Shown here one piece after another: positions 8,596 through 19,692 of a stretch of 33,198 nucleotides of DNA (positions are counted from its first letter, which is position 1; each line of letters starts with the position of its first letter). The position numbers and the translations under genes were made by a program. The notes under the pieces were generated by a model, which saw only the letters and a list, made by a program, of their open reading frames with translations, made no database searches and was not told the DNA's origin. The stretch is from Nitrospirota bacterium (lineage in GTDB: Bacteria > Nitrospirota > Thermodesulfovibrionia > Thermodesulfovibrionales > SM23-35), in NCBI GenBank assembly GCA_013388605.1, contig JACAEY010000070.1:1-33198 (forward strand), written 5' to 3'.

Positions 8596-9000
8596 TTATA
8601 AAAACTTGACTGCTATCCTTCTATGCCTCGGTCCGTCAAATTCACAGAAAAAGATAGATTGCCATGTCCCCAAAAGGAGTTTACCTTCATCAACAATTAC
8701 ATTTACAGAATTGCCAACGATGGTCGATTTAATATGTGCATCAGCATTACCCTCTCTATGAAAATAACTTAGATCATGAGGTACAAGCTTGCTCAGTGTA
8801 TTTAGTATGTCACGTTGTACACTTGGGTCAGCACCTTCATTTATTGTGATTCCAGCAGTCGTGTGAGGGACATAGAGACAGCAAACCCCGTCTTTGATTC
8901 CTGATTCTTTCAACACAGATTGGACTATCTCAGTAACGTCAATAAATTCAATCCTTGACTTACTCTTGACATTTATATATCTTACCATACATCCCCCCAT
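8596..9000 (-). CDS. YjbQ/UPF0047 family protein (secondary thiamine-phosphate synthase family)
   Basis: VCCLYVPHTTAGITINEGADPSVQRDIL, LLLGTWQSIFFCEFDGPRHRRIAVKFL. Confidence 0.92.
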   Translation of the reverse strand: MGGCMVRYINVKSKSRIEFIDVTEIVQSVLKESGIKDGVCCLYVPHTTAGITINEGADPSVQRDILNTLSKLVPHDLSYFHREGNADAHIKSTIVGNSVNVIVDEGKLLLGTWQSIFFCEFDGPRHRRIAVKFL

Positions 9001-9028
9001 TTGAATTGATAGTTATCAACGCTTACCT

Positions 9029-10069
9029 TTATATTGTAAACACCTCATCGTAAAATCCAATACCAGGGCTAAATTCAATTTCAAGTGCAATAAGATTTTC
9101 AATTACACCAAGACTACCGAGTCTCATTATATCTTTTTCGGTCGTAACAATCCAGTCAGCTTTGCTTTTTTTAGACTGGTTAATGATATTTTCTATATCC
9201 CTTGAAGAGTATCTATAATGGTCTCTATAAGATTTGAACCCTTTTAAAACTATGTTTGATGAGATAAGAGTTCTTTTGAATGACTCTGGATTACCAATAC
9301 CACAAAATGCAAAAAATACTTTACCCTTAGACCATTCTAAAGGAAAAGTATCCCCTTGTGTTGAGATAAATCGAAGGGGTCTGTGTTCTGCAAAAAATAT
9401 AAATGCCTTTTTATTGTATTTTTTTATTTCCTTAATCAAATTTCTGTTTTTAGGTGTCTGCACACTGTCTTCTGTCCCTTCCCTTATGTTTTCTGTCTTG
9501 GTTATTACAATAATATCAGCCCTGCCTACAGCATTAACAGGCTCTCTTAAAGTACCACCGGGGAGAAGTCTTTTATTCCCAAAAGGTTTTTGGCTATCAA
9601 TAAGTAGAATATCCTTATTTCTGAAAAGCCTCCAGTGCTGGAAACCATCGTCAAGAATAAAAATAATTTCAGATTCAGGTCTAAAAATCTCAGATTTGAG
9701 GTGCCCGATTGCGAACATGCCTGTATCATATCTATCTTCTCCTTTTATAATTGGCACCCCTTCTAATTTTTTTGCCATTAAGATAGCCTCATCACCAGCA
9801 TCTATTTCGCTCATGAGGGGACCATTACCTTTACTAACAAGACTTGAACCTTGAGTCTTTCCTTTATAACCTCTTGTAAGAATAATCGGCGTTAATCCCC
9901 TCTTTTTTGCCTCTTCCGCGATAGCAATAGTAGCAGGTGTCTTTCCAGTTCCACCAACTGTAATATTTCCAATGCTGATGACTTTATAAGGCAGTTTTTT
10001 CTGATTTTTAAAATCTTTTAATTTTTTAATTGAATAACAAATATAGTAAAGACATTCTATAAAATTCAT
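9029..10069 (-). CDS. lpxK: Tetraacyldisaccharide 4'-kinase
   Basis: VISIGNITVGGTGKTPATIAIA, LTRGYKG, GDEAILMAK, FILDDGFQHWRL, LLPGGTLREP, FCGIGNPESF, TTEKD. Confidence 0.93.
   Translation of the reverse strand: MNFIECLYYICYSIKKLKDFKNQKKLPYKVISIGNITVGGTGKTPATIAIAEEAKKRGLTPIILTRGYKGKTQGSSLVSKGNGPLMSEIDAGDEAILMAKKLEGVPIIKGEDRYDTGMFAIGHLKSEIFRPESEIIFILDDGFQHWRLFRNKDILLIDSQKPFGNKRLLPGGTLREPVNAVGRADIIVITKTENIREGTEDSVQTPKNRNLIKEIKKYNKKAFIFFAEHRPLRFISTQGDTFPLEWSKGKVFFAFCGIGNPESFKRTLISSNIVLKGFKSYRDHYRYSSRDIENIINQSKKSKADWIVTTEKDIMRLGSLGVIENLIALEIEFSPGIGFYDEVFTI
9458..9497. repeat. 7-nt-phased CTGTC repeat tract inside lpxK (CTG at 9458, 9465, 9472, 9493)
   Basis: Spacing 7, 7 and 21 nt; encodes TKTENIREGTEDSVQTPKNRN. 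Confidence 0.55.
9668..9700. repeat. Degenerate repeat tract inside lpxK (TCAGATT at 9669 and 9690, 21 nt apart)
   Basis: Encodes LKSEIFRPESEI, apparently inserted just before the conserved ILDDGFQH motif. Confidence 0.4.
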
Positions 10070-10142
10070 ATTTATATCAACTTTGTTTATTCCTTAAATT
10101 ATATTTTAAAACACATCTAAAATAATATTTTACTAACAAAAA

Positions 10143-10206
10143 TATGAGGCTTGATTTTCGAAGCAAAATCACAGGTACCTTGACGAAACCGGATTTGGAG
10201 CAGAGT
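10143..10206 (+). repeat. Copy A of an intergenic structured repeat (TATGAGGCTTGATTTTCGAAGCAAAATCAC...GGAGCAGAG)
   Basis: About 64 nt closely similar to 14527-14591; internal hairpin GATTTT-CGAAGC-AAAATC. Confidence 0.7.
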
Positions 10207-10277
10207 TCCAAGCTCTGAATGTAGACAAAATTAACTTCTGCAGTATAATTTAAGGTTATAAAATATTCACTAATAGT

Positions 10278-12782
10278 ATGAGAAAAAAGGATAAGAAATT
10301 AGGTTTACCATCATACCAATACTACAAGGATACCCATATTGGTATGAGTGTAGAAGCAATAAAACAATCTGTGCTTGACCATCTTTACTTTAACCTTATT
10401 AAGATCCCTCATACCGCAACATTAAACGATTGGTATATGGCACTTGTTTATGCGCTTCGAGACAGGATGGTAAAACAATGGATTAAAACACTCAAAAATT
10501 TAACAGAAGACATAAAAATAATTGCCTATTTATCTTCTGAGTTTCTTATCGGACCACAACTTGAGATGAATCTTCTATATCTCGATATTTATAAAGAAGT
10601 TTCTCAGGCTTTCAAAGAATTAGGTATAGATCTAAAAGAATTAATCAAACAGGAAAAAGAACCAGGTCTTGGCTATGGTAGTATTGGAAGACTTGCAGCA
10701 TGCTATTTGGACTCACTTACAACGCTCAATATTCCTACAATAGGATATGGTATCTTTTATGAATTTGGACCCTTTGAACAGGAAATTCGGGATGGCTGGC
10801 AGATTGCTAAGACTGAGAAGTGGCTTCTTCTTGGTAATCCATGGGAAATCTTACGTCCAGAGGTCACTTATAATGTGAATTTCGGAGGACATACAGAGTC
10901 ATATTATGACGAGCAGGATTATTTCAGGGTTCGATGGATTCCTAAGTTTTCAATTAAAGGAGTTGCTCATGATTTTCCTCTTTTAGGATATAAAGTTGGA
11001 ATAACAAATCTTTTACGCCTCTGGAAAGCTGAGGCTATTGAATCATTCGATTTTGAAGCCTTCAATAAAGGTGATTATTTTGGTGCACTCTGCGAAAAAA
11101 TCGCCTCAGAATCAATTAGCAAAATCCTTTACCCGGATGATGAACCTTATTCTGGCAAACACTTAAGGCTCGCCCAGCAGTATTTTTTTGTGTCTTGTGC
11201 ACTTCAAGATATGATACGACTTCATCTTTTACGATGGAAAAATATCGAAAGTTTCCCAACCTCATTTGCTGTACACCTGAATAATTCTGATACTGCAATA
11301 GCAGTTGCAGAATTAATGAGACTCCTTGTTGACGAACATTTAGTAAGCTGGGAAAAAGCATGGTATATCACTCAGAATACATTTTCATATACAAACCATT
11401 CTGTTATACCTGAAAACCTTGAAAAGTGGCCTGTTCCTCTCTTTGCAGACATACTTCCGAGACACCTTGAAATTATCTATGAGATAAACAGACGATTTCT
11501 TAATGAGATATGTATAAAATATCCAAATGATAACGATAAGCTTTCACGCCTTTCTCTTATTGACGAAATGGATCAAAAATATGTCCGCATGGTACATCTT
11601 GTTAGCTTAGGAAGCAATGCAATTAATTGTGTTTCAAGCTTCCACTTAAAACTTCTGAAAGATACCTTTCTCTCCGACTTTTATGAAATATATCATGAGA
11701 AATTTTTGAATATTACAAATGGAGTGTCTCAAAGGCGCTGGATTCTTCTCAACAATCGTAGGCTTGCTGAGCTTATAACGAATACTATTGGAGACTGCTG
11801 GATTAATCAACCTAAAGAGCTTAAAAAGCTTGAACCCTATGCTGAAGATAAAGACTTTCTAAAAAAGTGGATGCAAACTAAATATCATAATAAATCTGAT
11901 CTAACAGAGATCATTTATAATAAAACTGGTAATCTTGTAAATCCTCATTCACTCTTCGACATACACATGACCAGAATCCATGAATACAAGCGACAACACC
12001 TTAATATTCTTTATATAATCACCCTCTTTAACAGGATTAAGAATAATCCCCAGATAGAAGTAACCCCACGTACATTTATCTTTAGCGGAAAAACATCTCC
12101 TGGTTATTTCATAGCGAATCTGATTATAAAGCTTATTAATTCTGTGGCAGATGTTATAAATAATGACCAAGATATAGCAGGTCGGCTAAAAGTTATTTTC
12201 CTTCCAAATTTTAATGTAAAAAATAGTCATAAGATTTACGCATCTGCTGATATCTCCGAACAAATTGCTCAACCTAACAGAGAGATATCTGGAATAGGTG
12301 GCATAAAATTCTCTATGAACGGGGCTTTGACAATAGGGACCTTCACGGGATTGAATACTGAACTATATGAAGAAATAGGTGCTGAAAACTTTTTTCTCTT
12401 CGGTATGACGCCAGAAGAAATATCTAAATTAAAATATCATGGCTATAATCCTATTGTTTACTATAATACAAATCCAAATCTGAAAGAAGTGATCAATCTA
12501 ATCGGCTCAGGATTTTTTTCAAGAAGAGATGTGAATCTTTTTAAGCCTTTGGTTGACTCTTTGCTTTGTCGTGATGAACAAATGGTCCTTGCAGACTACC
12601 AGTCCTATGTTGATTGTCAAGATCTTATAAGCACTATCTTTAAAGACCAAGAAAAGTGGGTAAAGAAGTCTATCCTCACTGTGTCACATATGGGAAAGTT
12701 CTCATCTGACAGAGCCATAAGTGAATACAATAAAAAGATTTGGCACATAGCCCCTCTAAAAATTGACTATGATGGAATATAA
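10278..12782 (+). CDS. Glycogen/alpha-glucan phosphorylase family (GT35) protein with divergent active-site motifs
   Basis: IGRLAACYLDSL, IRDGWQIAK..WLLLGNPWEILRPE, RIHEYKRQHLN, GKTSPGYFIANLIIKLIN, IKFSMNGALTIGTF, ENFFLFGM. Confidence 0.9.
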   Translation: MRKKDKKLGLPSYQYYKDTHIGMSVEAIKQSVLDHLYFNLIKIPHTATLNDWYMALVYALRDRMVKQWIKTLKNLTEDIKIIAYLSSEFLIGPQLEMNLLYLDIYKEVSQAFKELGIDLKELIKQEKEPGLGYGSIGRLAACYLDSLTTLNIPTIGYGIFYEFGPFEQEIRDGWQIAKTEKWLLLGNPWEILRPEVTYNVNFGGHTESYYDEQDYFRVRWIPKFSIKGVAHDFPLLGYKVGITNLLRLWKAEAIESFDFEAFNKGDYFGALCEKIASESISKILYPDDEPYSGKHLRLAQQYFFVSCALQDMIRLHLLRWKNIESFPTSFAVHLNNSDTAIAVAELMRLLVDEHLVSWEKAWYITQNTFSYTNHSVIPENLEKWPVPLFADILPRHLEIIYEINRRFLNEICIKYPNDNDKLSRLSLIDEMDQKYVRMVHLVSLGSNAINCVSSFHLKLLKDTFLSDFYEIYHEKFLNITNGVSQRRWILLNNRRLAELITNTIGDCWINQPKELKKLEPYAEDKDFLKKWMQTKYHNKSDLTEIIYNKTGNLVNPHSLFDIHMTRIHEYKRQHLNILYIITLFNRIKNNPQIEVTPRTFIFSGKTSPGYFIANLIIKLINSVADVINNDQDIAGRLKVIFLPNFNVKNSHKIYASADISEQIAQPNREISGIGGIKFSMNGALTIGTFTGLNTELYEEIGAENFFLFGMTPEEISKLKYHGYNPIVYYNTNPNLKEVINLIGSGFFSRRDVNLFKPLVDSLLCRDEQMVLADYQSYVDCQDLISTIFKDQEKWVKKSILTVSHMGKFSSDRAISEYNKKIWHIAPLKIDYDGI

Positions 12783-12847
12783 CATGATGGCAGAATACAT
12801 GAATCTCTTTACGGAACGTACATTAAATGAGACAAAAGGAGTAAGAA

Positions 12848-13573
12848 ATGAATGACAAAAGATTATCAGAAATCTTACAATCTTCTTCCTTACTCAGTCA
12901 GGTTGTTGGAGCAGAGAAACTCTTTCTGTCTGGACGTAGAAAAAGGGGTGAAGATTTAGAGAGTGCAGTGAGATTTTTTCTCGAGTTTTTACATGGCTTT
13001 GAGAGTTTTGATTTTGACAGCCCCTGTGTTACGATCTTTGGATCCGCACGCTTTCAGGAAAGACACAAGTACTATGAACTTGCGCGGGAGCTTGGAAGGG
13101 CACTTGCAAATGCAGGGTATGCTGTCATGACAGGGGGAGGGCCCGGAATTATGGAAGCAGCCAACCGTGGTGCAAAGGAAGCCGGGGGACTAAGTCTCGG
13201 TTGTAATATCAAGCTTCCCAAAGAGCAGAAACCAAATCCTTACCTTGATAAGTTTATCGAATTTGAGCACTTTTTTGTTCGGAAGGTAATGCTCGTAAAA
13301 TATTCATCAGCATTTATTGTGATGCCGGGTGGTTTTGGTACCCTTGATGAGGCTTTCGAGGTAATTACTCTTGCCCAAACAGGAAAACTTGAAAGATTCC
13401 CTGTTGTTGGTATGGTAAGAGAATTCTGGGACCATCTCCGTCGCTTTATGCAAAACACAATGCTGGCTGAAGGCACTATCAGCAAAGAGGATATAGATTT
13501 AATCCACGGAGCAGACACTGTTGAAGATGCTATCCGCATCATTCGTGGCCTCTCAAGGAGTAGCTTCTTATAA
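12848..13573 (+). CDS. LOG family protein (TIGR00730-type Rossmann fold, predicted nucleoside 5'-monophosphate phosphoribohydrolase)
   Basis: VMTGGGPGIMEAANRGAKEAGG and MPGGFGTLDEAFEVITLAQTGK signatures. Confidence 0.9.
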   Translation: MNDKRLSEILQSSSLLSQVVGAEKLFLSGRRKRGEDLESAVRFFLEFLHGFESFDFDSPCVTIFGSARFQERHKYYELARELGRALANAGYAVMTGGGPGIMEAANRGAKEAGGLSLGCNIKLPKEQKPNPYLDKFIEFEHFFVRKVMLVKYSSAFIVMPGGFGTLDEAFEVITLAQTGKLERFPVVGMVREFWDHLRRFMQNTMLAEGTISKEDIDLIHGADTVEDAIRIIRGLSRSSFL

Positions 13574-13603
13574 TTCACTCACATTTGAATTATAAATGGG
13601 GTT

Positions 13604-14449
13604 TTGATGGCATTTGAAGTTATAAAGGCATCAGGACAAACAGAGGAATTTAATATACAGAAACTTGTAGATTCACTCATACGCTCAGGTGCGCCAGAGT
13701 ATGTAGCCCGAGATATAGCTAAACAAGTCGAGAACCAAATAAAACCATCAATGCATACTAAGCATATTTATAGAATTGCTAAGAAGATACTACGCCAATA
13801 TAGCAAAACAGCAGATATGAGATATTCAATTAAAAGGGCTATTTACATGCTGGGACCTGCAGGCTACCAATTTGAAAAATATTTTGCTGAAATACTAAAA
13901 GCCTATGGATATTCAACTGAAACAAACAGATTTATCAAAGGATATTGTGTAACTCACGAAGTAGACATTTTTGCAGTTCATAACGGTATCGGTCATGTTA
14001 TCGAATGTAAATATCACAGCAACGGAGGTATCCCTATAGATGTAAAAATTGCACTTTATGTCTATTCCAGATTCATGGACATTAAAAAGGCATATGAATT
14101 GAAAAATGAAGATACGGTATCAATAAATAAGGGATGGCTGGTAACAAATACGCGGTGCACGTCAGATGCAATAAAATATGCAAATTGTATGGGGCTCGAG
14201 ATTATTAGCTGGAAATACCCTGAAGAAAAAAGTCTTGAAAAAATGATAGAGAATAAAAAACTGTATCCTGTAACTATTCTGTCATCAATAAGAAAGTCTT
14301 CGCTTGATAAGCTCTTTAAGAATAATATCATTCTTGTAAGAGATATAGCTGATATAGATGAGATGACTTTTATTAAACAAAGTGGCATTGATATTTCTGT
14401 TGCAAGGGTTTTAAAAAAAGAGGCTGATGAACTTTATCATAATACATAG
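13604..14449 (+). CDS. ATP-cone domain fused to Mrr-like restriction endonuclease domain with a C-terminal helix-hairpin-helix-like segment
   Basis: N-terminal FEVIKASGQTEEFNIQKLVDSLIRSGAPEYVARDIAKQVE (ATP-cone); HEVDIFAVHNGIGHVIECKYH (D...ECK); C-terminal LVRDIADIDEMTFIKQSGIDISVARVLKKEA. Confidence 0.82.
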   Translation: MMAFEVIKASGQTEEFNIQKLVDSLIRSGAPEYVARDIAKQVENQIKPSMHTKHIYRIAKKILRQYSKTADMRYSIKRAIYMLGPAGYQFEKYFAEILKAYGYSTETNRFIKGYCVTHEVDIFAVHNGIGHVIECKYHSNGGIPIDVKIALYVYSRFMDIKKAYELKNEDTVSINKGWLVTNTRCTSDAIKYANCMGLEIISWKYPEEKSLEKMIENKKLYPVTILSSIRKSSLDKLFKNNIILVRDIADIDEMTFIKQSGIDISVARVLKKEADELYHNT

Positions 14450-14526
14450 CCGCTATCCTATTCATCATCACAAATTAGCATAATCACATCTGCCCAAAAA
14501 ATACTTCGTGATCTTAGAAAGACAGG

Positions 14527-14685
14527 TATGAGAACCGATTTTAGAAGCAAAATCACGGGTAACCTCGATGAGACCGGAGTCGAAGCAGAGGTCTCAGCCA
14601 AAGATTTTTAATAGTGATTAAAGTCAGGTGAAGGTTTAAACATAATTGGAGGTAGTTTATTTTGGCTCGAAAATCGGGTCTCATA
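14527..14685 (+). mobile_element. MITE-like element (copy B) with ~27-bp terminal inverted repeats and flanking TA dinucleotides
   Basis: TATGAGAACCGATTTTAGAAGCAAAAT (14527-14553) versus the reverse complement of 14659-14685, TATGAGACCCGATTTTCGAGCCAAAAT: 23/27 identical. Confidence 0.65.
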
Positions 14686-14868
14686 ACTCTTATATAGAAT
14701 ATTTTGGACAGCGATGTAGCATAATAATTTTTACTGTAATGGTAATCTGCTTGATGTAGACAGCAGATTGCTCAGGGTGAAAAGTTAGAAGATAATAGTA
14801 CCTTTAAGTAAGCATTTAATTACCAAAAGGTAATGAGTAAAAACCAGTAAACACAAAAAAATTTGCTC

Positions 14869-14898
14869 TTGACAATATTATCTTTTTTGCTGTATTTT
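14869..14898 (+). promoter_or_regulatory. Candidate sigma70-type promoter for speD (TTGACA-N18-TATTTT)
   Basis: TTGACA at 14869-14874 and TATTTT at 14893-14898, about 40 nt upstream of the start. Confidence 0.5.
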
Positions 14899-14939
14899 TT
14901 TATTCTTAGTAAAAATAAAATTTGAAGGGGGGTAGAGAA

Positions 14940-15377
14940 TTGTATGCGTTAGGCACTCATCTCTTGATAGAATTGAGGGATTGCAATCCAGATATTCTTA
15001 AGAGTATTGAAAAAGTTAAAAAGATTCTTATTTCTGCAGCAAAAGAAGCCAAGGCAACAATTATAGACATTTCCTTCCATGAATTTAATCCTTTCGGGGT
15101 CAGTGGAGTAGTAGTCATCGCAGAATCACATCTTTCAATACATACATGGCCCGAATATTGTTATGCCGCAGTGGACATATTTACTTGTGGTGATGTTATA
15201 CAACCTGAAATGGCGGTCTCATATCTTATAAAGAATTTTGAATGCAAAAACCCTTCTATTGTTGAAATGAAAAGAGGAATATTATCACACAGAAACGAAA
15301 AATTGCCTCATAAGGTTTCATCTACTGCAGAAGATTCATTAGGAGATAGCAAGTTTTATCAAACGATTACGAGTTAG
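14940..15377 (+). CDS. speD: S-adenosylmethionine decarboxylase proenzyme (prokaryotic class 1B); TTG start at 14940 preferred to 14922
   Basis: YALGTHLLIEL, FNPFGVSGVVVIAESHLSIHTWPEYCYAAVDIFTCGD; the AAGGGGGG upstream of 14940 looks like the RBS. Confidence 0.93.
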   Translation: MYALGTHLLIELRDCNPDILKSIEKVKKILISAAKEAKATIIDISFHEFNPFGVSGVVVIAESHLSIHTWPEYCYAAVDIFTCGDVIQPEMAVSYLIKNFECKNPSIVEMKRGILSHRNEKLPHKVSSTAEDSLGDSKFYQTITS

Positions 15378-15389
15378 GATTAGAAATAT

Positions 15390-17656
<2,267 letters not shown>

Positions 17657-18934
17657 TTATCCTACAAGGACTGGGTTATTCATTTTAAAACTATTTATAA
17701 CAATGCCTGTTAAGAGTTTTGGGTAAAAATATGTTGACTTTGGAGGCATTCTCACTGAGAAAACCGCTGCTTTTTCAACATCTTCAACCCTTGTTGGATT
17801 TAGGAAAAATGCTCCAGCATATTCTCCATTTTTTACTCTGGCGAGAACCCCTTTAGGATCCATTTCATAATCTACGTCTGATATATCCAGTATATTCTTT
17901 AATATAAGGTCATGCAATACAAATACATCTATTCTATTTAGAGATGGATGAATTTTATCTAAGCTGTCTTTTTTGCATTTAAGTAAATACCATCTATCAT
18001 CCTTATTCTGGTAAAAACCGAAGACACACTTCCTGCCAGACATCTTTTTAGTAATTTCAATGTCTAAATGTACAGTTTCAATATCAAAATGCTTAGACAA
18101 TCTTTCTATTACATCTGAGGGAACCTTTTTCAACATTCTGTGCGTCGGAAGTATCGTGATGTCATTGTCCAACATATTTGCAAGAAACATCATTATATAA
18201 TCAAAAGGTTCATCCCCTGAAACTACACCTGAGGTGGATTGTTTTTTCATTCTCATTTCTTTCTGAAACTCAAGAGATGTCTCATACCTATGGTGACCAT
18301 CCGCAATAAAAATATCTTTAGCTCTTATCTCTTTTTTTATTTTCTCTAAATCTATTTCCTCCGTAATCCTCCATAGCCTGTGTATGGCACCAACAGAATC
18401 TCTTACTTCAAATAGAGGTTTTCTCATTGTAACCTTTAAAAGTATAGAGGATATATCCTCTTCTGAACTTTTATACAGAGAAAAAATAGGACTTGTATTT
18501 GCCTCACATATCCTCAGTAGGTTCAATCTGTCCTGTTTTGGTTTAGAATATGTACACTCATGCGGATGTATCTTTCCCCCTCCAAAATCCTCAAGCTTCA
18601 CGAGAGCAAGAAACCCCATTAAATTTTTTACTTCCCCATCTATCTTATAAGAAATGCCATAAGCATAGAATAATGGTTTATCATCACGGATGAATATCCC
18701 TTTTTCCAGCCAATCCTCTAAGAATTTTTTTGCTCTTATATATTTATTATTTCCTTCATTGTCATTAAGAAACTCTTTGCCAAAGTCTATCCTTACGATA
18801 TTATATGGACTTCTCTTATACAACTCCTCTCTGTATTCCTGCGTAATAATATCATACGGAGGAGATAGAACTTCCCCTATTGAGACTTTATTTTTATTAT
18901 AAAGGATTCCCCTGAAAGGGATAATTTCAGCCAT
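17657..18934 (-). CDS. DUF1015 family protein (probable start MAEIIPFRGILYN at 18934)
   Basis: MAEIIPFRGILYN, VLSPPYDIITQEYREELYKRSPYNIVRI, HPHECTYSKPKQDRLNLLRICEANTSPIFSLY, FIADGHHRYETSLEF. Confidence 0.9.
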   Translation of the reverse strand: MAEIIPFRGILYNKNKVSIGEVLSPPYDIITQEYREELYKRSPYNIVRIDFGKEFLNDNEGNNKYIRAKKFLEDWLEKGIFIRDDKPLFYAYGISYKIDGEVKNLMGFLALVKLEDFGGGKIHPHECTYSKPKQDRLNLLRICEANTSPIFSLYKSSEEDISSILLKVTMRKPLFEVRDSVGAIHRLWRITEEIDLEKIKKEIRAKDIFIADGHHRYETSLEFQKEMRMKKQSTSGVVSGDEPFDYIMMFLANMLDNDITILPTHRMLKKVPSDVIERLSKHFDIETVHLDIEITKKMSGRKCVFGFYQNKDDRWYLLKCKKDSLDKIHPSLNRIDVFVLHDLILKNILDISDVDYEMDPKGVLARVKNGEYAGAFFLNPTRVEDVEKAAVFSVRMPPKSTYFYPKLLTGIVINSFKMNNPVLVG

Positions 18935-18996
18935 ATTAAAATCCCATAGATAAGGACTTGTTATCTTATCATGGTTATACATTAAATTCCAATAGT

Positions 18997-19692
18997 CTAA
19001 AGAATAATTTTAAACTTTTTGATCGATTGAGCGAGGTCATTTTTAACTTCTTTTATACCCTTCTCCCTAAGAGTTCTAACTATTCTTTCTTCTGCGATGC
19101 CCTTGAGTAATTGTCTCCTTTTTCTTATGTCTTTTATTTCTCTTATAGCTCTTTTGCGGATTTTTTCTAATAACCTCAGGTATTTTGAAAAATCACGTGT
19201 ATAAAATCTTTCGAGTTCTTTCCTTATTGATTTCGAAAGAGCTGGACTGATGCCATTAGTTGAAATAGCAATAGTAAGACTCCCTCTTCTTATAATAGAG
19301 GGGACTATAAAATTACATAAAGATGGAGAATCAACAACATTTATAAGGCAAGGGGCATCTTTTGAAACATTCCTGTTTGTTACGATTGAATCTGTTGCAG
19401 CAATAGTAAGGAAAGCCCTTTGACTATCACCCTTTTTGTATTCTCTTGAAATGTGCTTCAGATTACCCAATGATCTCTCTTTCTCAAGTCTCTTTGTAAT
19501 TTGAGGACTTATAACAGTTACATTTGCTCCAGACCTCAGAAGAGATAAGACTTTTCTTTCAGAGACCCTTCCACCCCCTATGACTAAAACATTTTTGCCT
19601 TTTAAATTAAGAAATACTGGAAAGTATGTAACTCGTGGATTGATATTTAGTGTAGATATATCTTTATTATCCTTAAGGTTTTTATGCTTCAC
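18997..19692 (-). CDS. Precorrin-2 dehydrogenase / siroheme synthase N-terminal-domain protein
   Basis: YFPVFLNLKGKNVLVIGGGRVSERKVLSLLRSGANVTVISPQ, VNVVDSPSLCNFIVPSIIRRGSLTIAISTNGISPALSKSIRKELE pattern. Confidence 0.9.
   Translation of the reverse strand: MKHKNLKDNKDISTLNINPRVTYFPVFLNLKGKNVLVIGGGRVSERKVLSLLRSGANVTVISPQITKRLEKERSLGNLKHISREYKKGDSQRAFLTIAATDSIVTNRNVSKDAPCLINVVDSPSLCNFIVPSIIRRGSLTIAISTNGISPALSKSIRKELERFYTRDFSKYLRLLEKIRKRAIREIKDIRKRRQLLKGIAEERIVRTLREKGIKEVKNDLAQSIKKFKIIL

Noticed and set aside
9234-9854. 206-aa + strand ORF opposite lpxK
   Set aside because: Antisense to a confidently identified lpxK, no recognisable domain; shadow ORF.
10143-10220. Known riboswitch (c-di-GMP, SAM, glycine, fluoride) upstream of the phosphorylase-like gene or speD
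   Set aside because: I could not match the conserved core of any of these classes; the terminal inverted repeats of copy B favour a mobile repeat.
7756-14449. A dedicated defence island built around the two nuclease-like genes
   Set aside because: They are separated by yjbQ, lpxK and metabolic genes on different strands, with no methyltransferase, helicase or toxin-antitoxin partners.
14922-14939. Upstream TTG start for speD giving MKGGRE...
   Set aside because: AAGGGGGG here looks like the ribosome-binding site for the TTG at 14940, giving the usual SpeD N terminus (YALGTHLLIEL).
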